Positions 46,677 to 54,557 of a stretch of 64,000 nt of DNA are shown here, in pieces (the stretch's first letter is position 1; each line of letters opens with the position of its first letter). The notes below the pieces were generated by a model. The model made no database searches. It was not told the origin of the DNA and worked only from the letters and a program-made list of their open reading frames with translations. This DNA comes from Rhodobacteraceae bacterium LMO-JJ12 (lineage in GTDB: Bacteria; Pseudomonadota; Alphaproteobacteria; Rhodobacterales; Rhodobacteraceae), in contig JAKGBX010000002.1 in the NCBI GenBank assembly GCA_021555075.1, forward strand, positions 62,001 through 126,000, given 5' to 3'. The translations under genes and the position numbers were made by a program.

Positions 46677-47807
46677 ATGGTGCCTGAGAGCGAAAAAGAA
46701 CTGAGCGAAATGATTGGCGAGGCCCGAGGGGCGCTGTGCATTTCGGGCGGCGGCACCCGACCTGTGGGTCAGGTCGTGGCGGGTGAAGCGCTGTCAACGG
46801 CAGGGTTGAGCGGGATTGTGGACTATGAACCCGGTGCGTTGACCCTTGTGGCGCGGACAGGAACACCGATGGAAGAGATCAATTCTGCGCTGGCGGCGGA
46901 GGGGCAGCGGCTCGCCTTTGAACCGATGGATCATCGCGGTCTGTTGGGGACGACGGGCGCGCCGACGATTGGCGGCGTCGTCGCGGCGAATGTCAGCGGG
47001 CCGAGGCGGATTGCCACAGGCGCCTGCCGCGATTTCCTGTTGGGAGTGCGCTTTGTCGATGGGATGGGGCGCATTCTGAAAAATGGTGGGCGTGTGATGA
47101 AGAACGTCACCGGCTACGATCTTGTAAAGCTGATGGCAGGCAGTCGGGGCACGTTGGGCGTGCTGACTGAAGTGAGTTTCAAGGTCTTACCAGAACCACG
47201 CGCGCTGGCGGTCTTGCGGATCGAAGGATTGAGCGAGGCCGAGGCGGTGGCGGCGATGACACTGGCACTGCGATCTCCCTTTGAGGTGACGGGGGCCGCG
47301 CATGCGCCGAGTGGCATCAAGGCTGAGCCGGTGACAATGGTTCGGATCGAAGGTTTTGCAGATAGTGTGGCATATCGCGCCGGGCAATTGAAAACGCTCT
47401 TGCGACAGTACGGCGATGCCAAAGTGGAAACCGATCCGCAGACCTGCGTGGCCAGTTGGCGTTGGGTGCGCGATGTCGAGATGTTTCACGGCGAGGCGGG
47501 CGATGTCTGGCAATTTTCAGTCAAGCCCAGCGATGCGCCGAAAATCGGCGTTGGATTGCGCGAACTGGGCGCGCTGGATCTGCTCTATGATTGGGGTGGT
47601 GGGCGCATATGGGCGTTGACGCCGCAAGGGCAGGATATGCGCCCCGTGGGCCTGAACGGGCATGCAAACCTGGTGCGGGCGAGCGAAGAGACCCGACAGG
47701 TGTTGTCGGTTTTTCAGCCTGAACCATTGGCGCTCAAAAAGATTTCGCAAGGTTTGCGCGATAGGTTCGATCCCAGGGGGGTTCTGAACCCCGGGTTGAT
47801 GGGATAG
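46677..47807 (+). CDS. glcE: Glycolate oxidase subunit GlcE (FAD-binding)
   Basis: 376 residues. It has only the FAD-binding half of the family (GTTGAPTIGGVVAANVSGPRR, first 20 residues conserved; KNVTGYDLVKLMAGSRGTLG). The ATG at 46677 gives the usual GlcE N-terminus; an in-frame ATG at 46668 is part of the dispersed motif. Confidence 0.92.
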   Translation: MVPESEKELSEMIGEARGALCISGGGTRPVGQVVAGEALSTAGLSGIVDYEPGALTLVARTGTPMEEINSALAAEGQRLAFEPMDHRGLLGTTGAPTIGGVVAANVSGPRRIATGACRDFLLGVRFVDGMGRILKNGGRVMKNVTGYDLVKLMAGSRGTLGVLTEVSFKVLPEPRALAVLRIEGLSEAEAVAAMTLALRSPFEVTGAAHAPSGIKAEPVTMVRIEGFADSVAYRAGQLKTLLRQYGDAKVETDPQTCVASWRWVRDVEMFHGEAGDVWQFSVKPSDAPKIGVGLRELGALDLLYDWGGGRIWALTPQGQDMRPVGLNGHANLVRASEETRQVLSVFQPEPLALKKISQGLRDRFDPRGVLNPGLMG

Positions 47808-47812
47808 CGCTT

Positions 47813-48166
47813 ATGACACTTTTGATCGCTTATATCGTTTTCGTGCTGGTGGGTCCGGTGATTTTCCTGGGCTTGATCCGACCCAAGCCCAGTGAGAGGC
47901 GGTTTGCAATTGGCTGCGCCTCGGCTGTTACGCTGATGTGCGCGGCCTTGCTGATGCGGCCGGCCGGACAGGGCACCGATTTGGCGACGATCGGATGGCT
48001 GATCTGTGCCTGGCTGTGCTGGATCGTAACGATTGCGATGGTGGTGCAGGCGTTGACGCTCAGGCGCGGGTTTGGCTGGCAGAGGAAATGGAAAGCGGCG
48101 TTGGGGGCAGCGGCAACGATTGTGCCGTGGTTCGGGCTGTCGCTGGCGATAACGGCGGCAGGATAG
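47813..48166 (+). CDS. Small inner-membrane protein in the glc operon
   Basis: 117 residues with about four hydrophobic segments (LIAYIVFVLVGPVIFLGLI, GCASAVTLMCAALLM, TIGWLICAWLCWIVTIAMVV, LGAAATIVPWFGLSLAI). It lies 5 bases after glcE and its stop abuts the glcF ATG, so it is certainly co-translated. No family recognised. It could anchor the peripheral GlcDEF complex, by analogy with membrane subunits of other quinone-linked oxidases. Confidence 0.75.
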   Translation: MTLLIAYIVFVLVGPVIFLGLIRPKPSERRFAIGCASAVTLMCAALLMRPAGQGTDLATIGWLICAWLCWIVTIAMVVQALTLRRGFGWQRKWKAALGAAATIVPWFGLSLAITAAG

Positions 48167-49459
48167 ATGCAGACTAATTTCACCGAAGAACAGATGAAGG
48201 ATCCCGGCATTCTGCGGGCCAACGAGATTTTGCGCGCCTGTGTGCATTGCGGATTTTGCACGGCAACCTGTCCGACATACCAAGTTCTGGGAGACGAGCT
48301 CGATAGTCCGCGAGGTCGGATCTATCAGATCAAGGACATGCTGGAGAATGAGCGGATACCTGATCCGAAAACCGTGCTGCATATCGACCGTTGTCTGAGC
48401 TGTTTGGCTTGCATGACAACCTGTCCCTCGGGCGTGCACTATATGCACCTCGTCGATCATGCACGTGCCTATATCGAAAGCAATTACAAACGCCCTTTCA
48501 CGGATCGCATGCTACGCTGGGTGTTGTCGCGGATTCTGCCCTATCCGGGGCGATTCCGGCTTGCTTTGTTGGGTGCGAAAATCGGCAGGCCCTTTGCTTT
48601 TGCGATGCCCGACAAGCGGCTGAAGGCCATGTTGAAGATGGCGCCCAAGAGCATTCCACCCGTGAGCCGCAATGACGATCCGCAAAGTTTCCCGGCCAAG
48701 GGGGAGCGCAAAATGCGCGTGGCTCTCATGACGGGTTGTGCGCAAAAGGCGCTCGATACCGATATCAATGATGCCACCATCCGGTTGTTACGCCGGTTGG
48801 GTTGCGAGGTGGTGGTGGCCAAGGGGGCGGGCTGTTGCGGGGCGCTGACCCATCACATGGGCAAGGAAGGTGAAAGCCATGCTTCGGCGGCAAGGAATAT
48901 CGAGGCCTGGTGTGCGGAAATGGCAGGCGAGGGGCTTGATGCCATCGTGATAAATACCTCCGGCTGTGGTACGACCGTGAAGGACTATGGATATATGTTC
49001 CGCAATGCCGAGATGGCGGAAAAGGCGGCCAAAGTATCGGCGCTTGCCATGGATGTGAGTGAGCTCGTAATGAAGCTCGACCTGCCGGAAGGCGGCGCCA
49101 AAGGAATGAAGGTGGCCTATCATTCGGCGTGCTCCCTGCAACACGGCCAACAAATCAAGACCCATCCAAAAACTCTGCTCAAGAGAGTTGGCTTTGACGT
49201 GGTTGAACCCGCGGACAGCCATCTTTGTTGTGGTTCGGCAGGAACCTACAATCTCATGCAACCCGAGATTTCCGCGCAACTGAAAGATCGCAAGGTCAAG
49301 ACGCTGATGGCGAAGACGCCGGATGTGATCGCGGCGGGTAATATCGGTTGTATGGTGCAGATCGGATCGGGCACTGATGTGCCGGTGGTGCATACAGTTG
49401 AGCTGCTCGACTGGGCCACGGGCGGGCCGAAACCGGGCAAGATGGCGGCGGAACTTTAA
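48167..49459 (+). CDS. glcF: Glycolate oxidase iron-sulfur subunit GlcF
   Basis: 430 residues. Two [4Fe-4S] motifs: Cys25/28/31/35 (CVHCGFCTATCP) and Cys76/79/82/86 (CLSCLACMTTCP). Two CCG domains follow (GAGCCGALTHHMG, DSHLCCGSAGTYN). It carries electrons from the flavin subunits to quinone. Confidence 0.94.
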   Translation: MQTNFTEEQMKDPGILRANEILRACVHCGFCTATCPTYQVLGDELDSPRGRIYQIKDMLENERIPDPKTVLHIDRCLSCLACMTTCPSGVHYMHLVDHARAYIESNYKRPFTDRMLRWVLSRILPYPGRFRLALLGAKIGRPFAFAMPDKRLKAMLKMAPKSIPPVSRNDDPQSFPAKGERKMRVALMTGCAQKALDTDINDATIRLLRRLGCEVVVAKGAGCCGALTHHMGKEGESHASAARNIEAWCAEMAGEGLDAIVINTSGCGTTVKDYGYMFRNAEMAEKAAKVSALAMDVSELVMKLDLPEGGAKGMKVAYHSACSLQHGQQIKTHPKTLLKRVGFDVVEPADSHLCCGSAGTYNLMQPEISAQLKDRKVKTLMAKTPDVIAAGNIGCMVQIGSGTDVPVVHTVELLDWATGGPKPGKMAAEL

Positions 49460-49525
49460 CCATTTGCCCTAATTTTGACAAACCGCGTCGGTAGCAGGCT
49501 AGGCAAAGCTCTGACCGGAGAGACC

Positions 49526-50341
49526 ATGCTGCGCCTGTTTCTGATTGCCCTGTTTGCCACGATCGCGACGACTGCCGATGCTGAAGACGCACGGTTGAAG
49601 AGGCTGGCGACGGGTGATGACAATCGCGGTTGGGAAGCGGTTGGGCGGCTTGATATTGACGGAAAACGGTTTTGCACCGGCGCGTTGATCGCACCTAATC
49701 TTGTACTGACTGCTGCACACTGTCTGTTTGAGAAAGAGAGCGGTGTGCGTATTAACCATGAAAAGATCGAATTTCTGGCGGGTTGGCGAGATGGCCGAGC
49801 TTCGGCCTATCGTTGGGTAAAGCGCGCGGTGGTTCACCCGGAATATTCTTATTCGGCTCGGCTTGATGCTGTCCGTGTGGGTAATGATGTGGCGCTATTG
49901 GAGTTGCATCATCCGATCCGCAACACTCGCGTCGTTCCGTTCGAAACGGACAGTCCGCCGCACAAGGGTGACAAAATCGGCATCGTGTCTTACGCGCGGA
50001 ACCGGTCCGAGGCGCCGTCGATGCAGGAGGTGTGTTGGGTCAAGGATTGGCAGACGGGCGTTCTGGTAATGACCTGTGATGTCGACTTCGGATCGAGCGG
50101 CGCACCGGTGTTTGTATTCGACGAAGCAGGAACGCCGCGAATCGTGTCGGTCGTATCGGGCATGGCGGTTGTCGATGGTGAGCGGGTGTCCTTGGGAACC
50201 CAGCTTGAAGAGCCGCTGGCCTTGCTCAAGGCCGAACTGGCAGCGAACAATGGCATGTTTACCTCTGCGAGCCGCCCGAAAACCAAGCGGTTGAACGTGG
50301 GCGCGCGAGGGGATACGGGCGCGAAGTTCGTCAAGCCATGA
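49526..50341 (+). CDS. Secreted trypsin-like serine protease A
   Basis: 271 residues. A signal peptide (MLRLFLIALFATIATTADA) precedes an S1-type domain: His65 in LTAAHC, Asp121 in GNDVALLEL and Ser191 in FGSSGAPVF. Cysteines flank the His loop (Cys50, Cys66), consistent with a periplasmic disulfide. GAGAGACC supplies the ribosome binding site. It overlaps a paralogue by 4 bases, and both end in GAKFVKP. Confidence 0.87.
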   Translation: MLRLFLIALFATIATTADAEDARLKRLATGDDNRGWEAVGRLDIDGKRFCTGALIAPNLVLTAAHCLFEKESGVRINHEKIEFLAGWRDGRASAYRWVKRAVVHPEYSYSARLDAVRVGNDVALLELHHPIRNTRVVPFETDSPPHKGDKIGIVSYARNRSEAPSMQEVCWVKDWQTGVLVMTCDVDFGSSGAPVFVFDEAGTPRIVSVVSGMAVVDGERVSLGTQLEEPLALLKAELAANNGMFTSASRPKTKRLNVGARGDTGAKFVKP

Positions 50342-51159
50342 ATCGGTGGGCAATCAAGACGCTGGCGCTGGTTTTGCTTTTTCAGCCGGTGCAGGCGATC
50401 GCAGACAACAGCAGTTTGATCCGCCTCAACCAGCGCGATGCGTTACTTGGCTGGGAAGCAGTCGGGCGCGTTGCGATTGGCGATGATGGATATTGCACCG
50501 GCGTTCTAATCGCGACCGATCTTGTTTTGACGGCCGCGCATTGTGTTGTTGAACCAACGACAGGCACATTGCGCGACGCCGAAAGCCTGACCTTTCGTGC
50601 GGGTTGGCGCGAGGGTGCTGCGATTGCCGAAAGCAGAATTTCAAGAGTTGTGGCGCATTCAAACTATGTTCCCGCCAAGGGAATGAGTTTTGAAAATATT
50701 CGGTTTGATGCTGCTTTATTGCGGCTGGAGAAGCCAATACCGTCGGCAACGGCAGCGCCGTTTGCCTTGCACGGTCCGGCAAAGACCGGTCAACGTGTGA
50801 GCGTGGTGTCTTATGGCAGAGGACGTGACTCTGCCCTTTCCTGGCAGCGTGTTTGCGGGTTGTTGGGGCGTCAGAGCGGAATAATGGCCTTCAATTGCGA
50901 CGTGACCTTCGGGTCGAGCGGTGCGCCGGTTTTCGTAACCGACGGGCGGCGCGCGCGCATCCTTACTTTGGTTTCATCTGGTGGATCGCGCGATGGCATG
51001 ACCATTGCCTATGGCATGGAACTGCCCGAAGTGGTTGCGCAATTGAAACGAGACCTGCGTACGCTCGGGCCGATACGCCCGGCTGTCACACCTGTGAGGC
51101 GTATACGGGTGGGGGGATCGAACAGTGCCGCAAGTGGTGCGAAATTCGTCAAACCCTGA
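50338..51159 (+). CDS. Secreted trypsin-like serine protease B (tandem paralogue)
   Basis: 273 residues with signal peptide and triad His68, Asp124 and Ser194 (FGSSGAPVF). It aligns with protease A over its length, including GWEAVGR near the N-terminus of the mature form and the C-terminal GAKFVKP. ATGA overlap with A. Substrate unknown; a periplasmic or extracellular quality-control or nutrient role is possible. Confidence 0.87.
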   Translation: MNRWAIKTLALVLLFQPVQAIADNSSLIRLNQRDALLGWEAVGRVAIGDDGYCTGVLIATDLVLTAAHCVVEPTTGTLRDAESLTFRAGWREGAAIAESRISRVVAHSNYVPAKGMSFENIRFDAALLRLEKPIPSATAAPFALHGPAKTGQRVSVVSYGRGRDSALSWQRVCGLLGRQSGIMAFNCDVTFGSSGAPVFVTDGRRARILTLVSSGGSRDGMTIAYGMELPEVVAQLKRDLRTLGPIRPAVTPVRRIRVGGSNSAASGAKFVKP

Positions 51160-51162
51160 GGG

Positions 51163-51191
51163 CTTGAAATCACCTTCCGATGATCCCAAAT
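51163..51191 (+). promoter_or_regulatory. Probable heat-shock (RpoH) promoter of hsp20
   Basis: CTTGAAA (51163-51169), a 15-base spacer, and CCCAAAT (51185-51191) match the sigma-32-type consensus CTTGAAA-N13-15-CCCATNT closely. The start would be near 51198, leaving an 88-base leader. Confidence 0.6.
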
Positions 51192-51285
51192 CCTGACTAT
51201 CGGGGCGCCTTTCGGGCCCCGGCAACCAGAGGCCTGTCCCAGATGGGAAGGCGAAAACTTGTTATCGCTCAATGGAGGATGACCC

Positions 51286-51762
51286 ATGCGTAACCTAGAT
51301 TTTGCACCGCTTTACCGCGCCACTGTCGGCTTTGACCAAATTGCAGACATGTTCGACCGGGTGTTATCCGGCGAAGTGGCACAAACCACCTATCCACCCT
51401 ACAACATCGAAAAGACCGCCGATGATGCCTATCGCATTTCCATAGCGGTCGCCGGATTCTCTGAGTCTGACCTATCGGTCGAGCTGAAGGACGGCGCGCT
51501 TATCGTTTCGGCACGCAAAGCTGAGGACGCCGAGGAAGGTCGCACCTTCCTGCATCGCGGGATTGCGACCCGTGCGTTCGAACGTCGTTTTCAACTGGCC
51601 GATCATGTGCGCGTGGTAGGTGCAGCCCACGCCGATGGCATGCTGCATATCGAATTGGTAAAAGAGATCCCCGAGGCGTTGAAACCGCGCCGGATCGAGA
51701 TCGCCAAAAGCGACAGCGTCGACGTCGACAAGGACGTGGTCGACGCAAAAGCCGTCAACTAA
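51286..51762 (+). CDS. Hsp20/IbpA-family small heat-shock protein
   Basis: 158 residues. An N-terminal arm (FAPLYRATVGFDQIADMFDRV) precedes the alpha-crystallin domain with ISIAVAGFSESDLSVELKDG and HRGIATRAFERRFQL. It binds unfolding proteins in the cytoplasm. GGAGG precedes the ATG. The upstream promoter fits heat-shock control. Confidence 0.92.
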   Translation: MRNLDFAPLYRATVGFDQIADMFDRVLSGEVAQTTYPPYNIEKTADDAYRISIAVAGFSESDLSVELKDGALIVSARKAEDAEEGRTFLHRGIATRAFERRFQLADHVRVVGAAHADGMLHIELVKEIPEALKPRRIEIAKSDSVDVDKDVVDAKAVN

Positions 51763-51812
51763 GGCAGTGCCTGTTTCCGGGGTTGACCCGGAACCAGCGG
51801 CTAGAAGCAGTG

Positions 51813-51841
51813 AGGCCCCGGATTGATCACCGGGGCCTTTA
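51813..51841 (+). terminator. Intrinsic terminator of hsp20
   Basis: AGGCCCCGG (51813-51821) and CCGGGGCCT (51830-51838) with an 8-base loop, followed by TTTATT. Confidence 0.85.
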
Positions 51842-51888
51842 TTCATGTCGGGGTATGAAACTCGGCCGTGCGGCCAAAATCATCCATT

Positions 51889-53925
51889 CTAGTGCGCGAG
51901 GCTTGCGGCCAGGCGCATCAGACGAACCGCTTCGGCGCGATAGCCGAACGGATCATCTCCGCGAGAAGCGGTGGCAAGGGCGATGGCGTCGTCAAAGCTC
52001 CAATCGCCGGTGTAGGCGCTATCTTGCAGAAGCTGACCAAAGCCAGCGATGGTCGTTGCAAAGCGCATATCGTCCGTAGCCTGCCTCGCGCCTGGAAGGA
52101 TTGGCGTTTCAATTAGCTGACTGGACGAGGTGCCCGGCGCCTTGTAGCGCAGTTTCAGGAAGCCAAGCTCGGCAGAGGGTTTGGCGATGCCCTCGGCGGT
52201 GGTGGTGCCATAGCGCAGCGGATCGGTGAGCCGGGCAGGCGAGTCTGTCGGCGTAATCTCGTAGATGGCCGTGACAGAATGGCCAGCGCCGATATCACCG
52301 GCATCGACTTTGTCATTGTTGAAGTCCTCGCGCTTGAGGGCGCGGGTTTCATAGCCGATCAGCCGGTATTCCGAGACTTGCGCCGGGTTGAATTCGACCT
52401 GGATCTTCACATCGTTGGCGATGGGGAAAAGCGCGCCTGCAAACTGATCGACCAGAACTTTCTGCGCTTCGCTGAGCGTGTCGATATAGCTTGCATGGCC
52501 GTTCCCGTTCTGGGCCAGTGCCTGCATCGTGGCATCATCGAGATTGCCGCGGCCAAAGCCCATCACTGACAGGTAGGTGCCGCTGTCACGTTCTTCGGCG
52601 ATGTAGTTTTTCAAGGCGTCAGGGTTGGACAGCCCGACATTGAAGTCGCCATCGGTGGCAAGGATTACACGGGTGACTTCGCCATCCTGCGCCATGCCTT
52701 CGGCCACGGCGTAGGCCTGCTGTAACCCGGCTTGCCCGGCGGTGGAGCCGCCTGCGCGCAGATTGTCGAGCGCGGCGAGGATGGTTTGGTGTTCGCTTGC
52801 CGGGGTGGGGGCCAAGACCTGCCCAGCGCTGCCCGCGTAGGTCACGATGGAGACCTGATCGGCTTCATTCAGACGCGGCAGCATCAACGCGAGGCTTTGT
52901 TTCAACAGCGGCAGCTTGTTGGCTTGGTCCATCGAGCCAGATGTGTCGATCAGGAACACCAGGTTGAGCGGCGGACGATTATCGGTTGCGACCGCGCGGC
53001 CCTGAATGGCGATATGGACCAACTCGGTGCCTTGGTTCCAAGGCGTTGGCATCACCGTGACGGTGGGTTTGAACGGCGCTTCACCGGCGCCGGGTGCAGG
53101 ATAGTCGTAGGGGAAATAGTTGATCATTTCCTCGATACGCACGGCCTCATGTGGGGGGAGATGCCCGGCCATGATCGATGATCGCACCACGGCATAGGAA
53201 GCGGTGTCGACATCGATCGAAAAGGTAGAGACCGGGTTTTCGGCAGTGATCTTTAGCGGGTTCTGGTCGGCCTCGGGGAAGGCTTCGGTGTTTGCTTCAA
53301 GCGGTGGCGCAACTTGATCGCTCGGGGCGGGCGCGATGGCGCCGGAGGGATAGGGCTGCTGGATGTAGTCGTTGGTGTAGCCATTGTTCTGCGCGCTTTG
53401 CGCGTTGCGTTCAAGCTGACGCGTGGATGTCGGCTTTGACGCAAGTCGACCGATTGCGGCGCCTTCGCCGTCGGGTGCGGCGCTCAGCGGAGCATCGGCC
53501 AACGTCTCGCGCTCTTCGACCGGTTTGGGCAACGGCGGGGCGGGCTCGGCATCGGATTTCGCTTCCCTTTCGTCGCGCAGGGGCGTTGCGACCGGTTTCG
53601 GTGTGGTTGTGCCTTCGGACGTGCCCAACAGGTCGGGAAGGGGGCGGTTGGTCATCTGCGGCAAGGCGATCACGAGGCCGAGCGCGACTAGCGCTGTGGT
53701 CGCGGTAAGGGCGCCACGGGTGGTAAGATTGGCAAACATACGGGTCACTCCTCTGAAAAGCCCCGTTGCAGGGCGTTCAGAAGTAGGACGCGTGCGGTTT
53801 GCAGATTCTTGGAAACGCGCGAAATTTTTTTGCGCCAACGCCAGATGTTCGGCCTTTTTCGCCGGGTCAGGGGGCGGCGTGGCCTCGTTCAAAAGGCGTT
53901 TCAGATCTTCAAGATCGTCGGTCAT
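51889..53925 (-). CDS. Membrane-anchored von Willebrand factor A protein (YfbK-like)
   Basis: 678 residues. A short acidic cytoplasmic segment (1-65) is followed by a single membrane span (GALTATTALVALGLVIALPQ), a Pro-rich linker, a VWF_A_N-type domain (NPVSTFSIDVDTASYAVVR), a VWA domain with an intact MIDAS (DTSGSMD from residue 327) and a DUF3520-like C-terminus. Its ATG overlaps the stop of an ECF sigma gene. The topology is that of a transmembrane anti-sigma factor with a VWA sensor; whether it acts so is unproven. Confidence 0.85.
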   Translation of the reverse strand: MTDDLEDLKRLLNEATPPPDPAKKAEHLALAQKNFARFQESANRTRPTSERPATGLFRGVTRMFANLTTRGALTATTALVALGLVIALPQMTNRPLPDLLGTSEGTTTPKPVATPLRDEREAKSDAEPAPPLPKPVEERETLADAPLSAAPDGEGAAIGRLASKPTSTRQLERNAQSAQNNGYTNDYIQQPYPSGAIAPAPSDQVAPPLEANTEAFPEADQNPLKITAENPVSTFSIDVDTASYAVVRSSIMAGHLPPHEAVRIEEMINYFPYDYPAPGAGEAPFKPTVTVMPTPWNQGTELVHIAIQGRAVATDNRPPLNLVFLIDTSGSMDQANKLPLLKQSLALMLPRLNEADQVSIVTYAGSAGQVLAPTPASEHQTILAALDNLRAGGSTAGQAGLQQAYAVAEGMAQDGEVTRVILATDGDFNVGLSNPDALKNYIAEERDSGTYLSVMGFGRGNLDDATMQALAQNGNGHASYIDTLSEAQKVLVDQFAGALFPIANDVKIQVEFNPAQVSEYRLIGYETRALKREDFNNDKVDAGDIGAGHSVTAIYEITPTDSPARLTDPLRYGTTTAEGIAKPSAELGFLKLRYKAPGTSSSQLIETPILPGARQATDDMRFATTIAGFGQLLQDSAYTGDWSFDDAIALATASRGDDPFGYRAEAVRLMRLAASLAH

Positions 53926-54464
53926 GACTGATCCTCGCTCATGCGCAGGGTGCGCAGGTGTGTCTTGGCTTGCGATATGCGCCAGCTGATGGTGCCTTCG
54001 GAGACGCCGAGGATTTGCGCAGTCTCGGCGTGGGTGCGCTCATCAAGCACCAGCGCCAGCGTGTCGCGCAGATCATCGGGCAGGGCTCGCATCGCCTGCG
54101 CCAGCCAGTCCGCGGCCTCGGCGGCCTCGGTATTGGCGGCGCGGCGATTGAGCTCCCAACTGCCCCAACCGTCCGCGTGGCGCGCATGGGTGGCGGCGCG
54201 GCGGCGGCGATCATGGGACGCGTTCACAACCACACGCCAGAGCCAGGTGGTGAATCTGGCGTTGCCCTTGAAGTTGCTCAGTTTCGCGGGCAGCGCGGCG
54301 CAAATATCCTGGGTCAGGTCTTCAGCCTCGGCGCGTGCGCCGGTGAGGCGAAAGGCGAGACGGAATAACCCGTCGTAATGCCGCTCGATCAAGGACGTGA
54401 AAGCGGCGGCATCGCCAGCGGCGGCCGCAAATGCCAGACTTTCATCGCTTGTTCCCATACGCAT
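53922..54464 (-). CDS. ECF-type RNA polymerase sigma factor
   Basis: 180 residues. Region 2 (YDGLFRLAFRLTGARAEAEDLTQDI, first 20 diagnostic) and region 4 (GVSEGTISWRISQAKTHLRT) are clear, with no region 1 or 3. It is translationally coupled to the VWA membrane protein. The start is uncertain: ATGs at 54488, 54464 and 54458 are in frame. Sigma factors of this kind usually direct their own operon. Confidence 0.87.
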   Translation of the reverse strand: MRMGTSDESLAFAAAAGDAAAFTSLIERHYDGLFRLAFRLTGARAEAEDLTQDICAALPAKLSNFKGNARFTTWLWRVVVNASHDRRRRAATHARHADGWGSWELNRRAANTEAAEAADWLAQAMRALPDDLRDTLALVLDERTHAETAQILGVSEGTISWRISQAKTHLRTLRMSEDQS

Positions 54465-54516
54465 CACAATTGATATGACGCGCGGCATTCGTCAATCCTT
54501 GGGCGCGATGCAAATA

Positions 54517-54549
54517 TTTTTGGCCCCGGCGCAGAGCCGGGGCCAAAAA
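54517..54549. repeat. Long inverted repeat between gabD-like and ECF sigma genes
   Basis: TTTTTGGCCCCGGC (54517-54530) pairs perfectly with GCCGGGGCCAAAAA (54536-54549). On both strands the T-run precedes the stem, so it forms an extended A-U/G-C hairpin and not a classical terminator. Confidence 0.6.
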
Positions 54550-54557
54550 GACGACTT

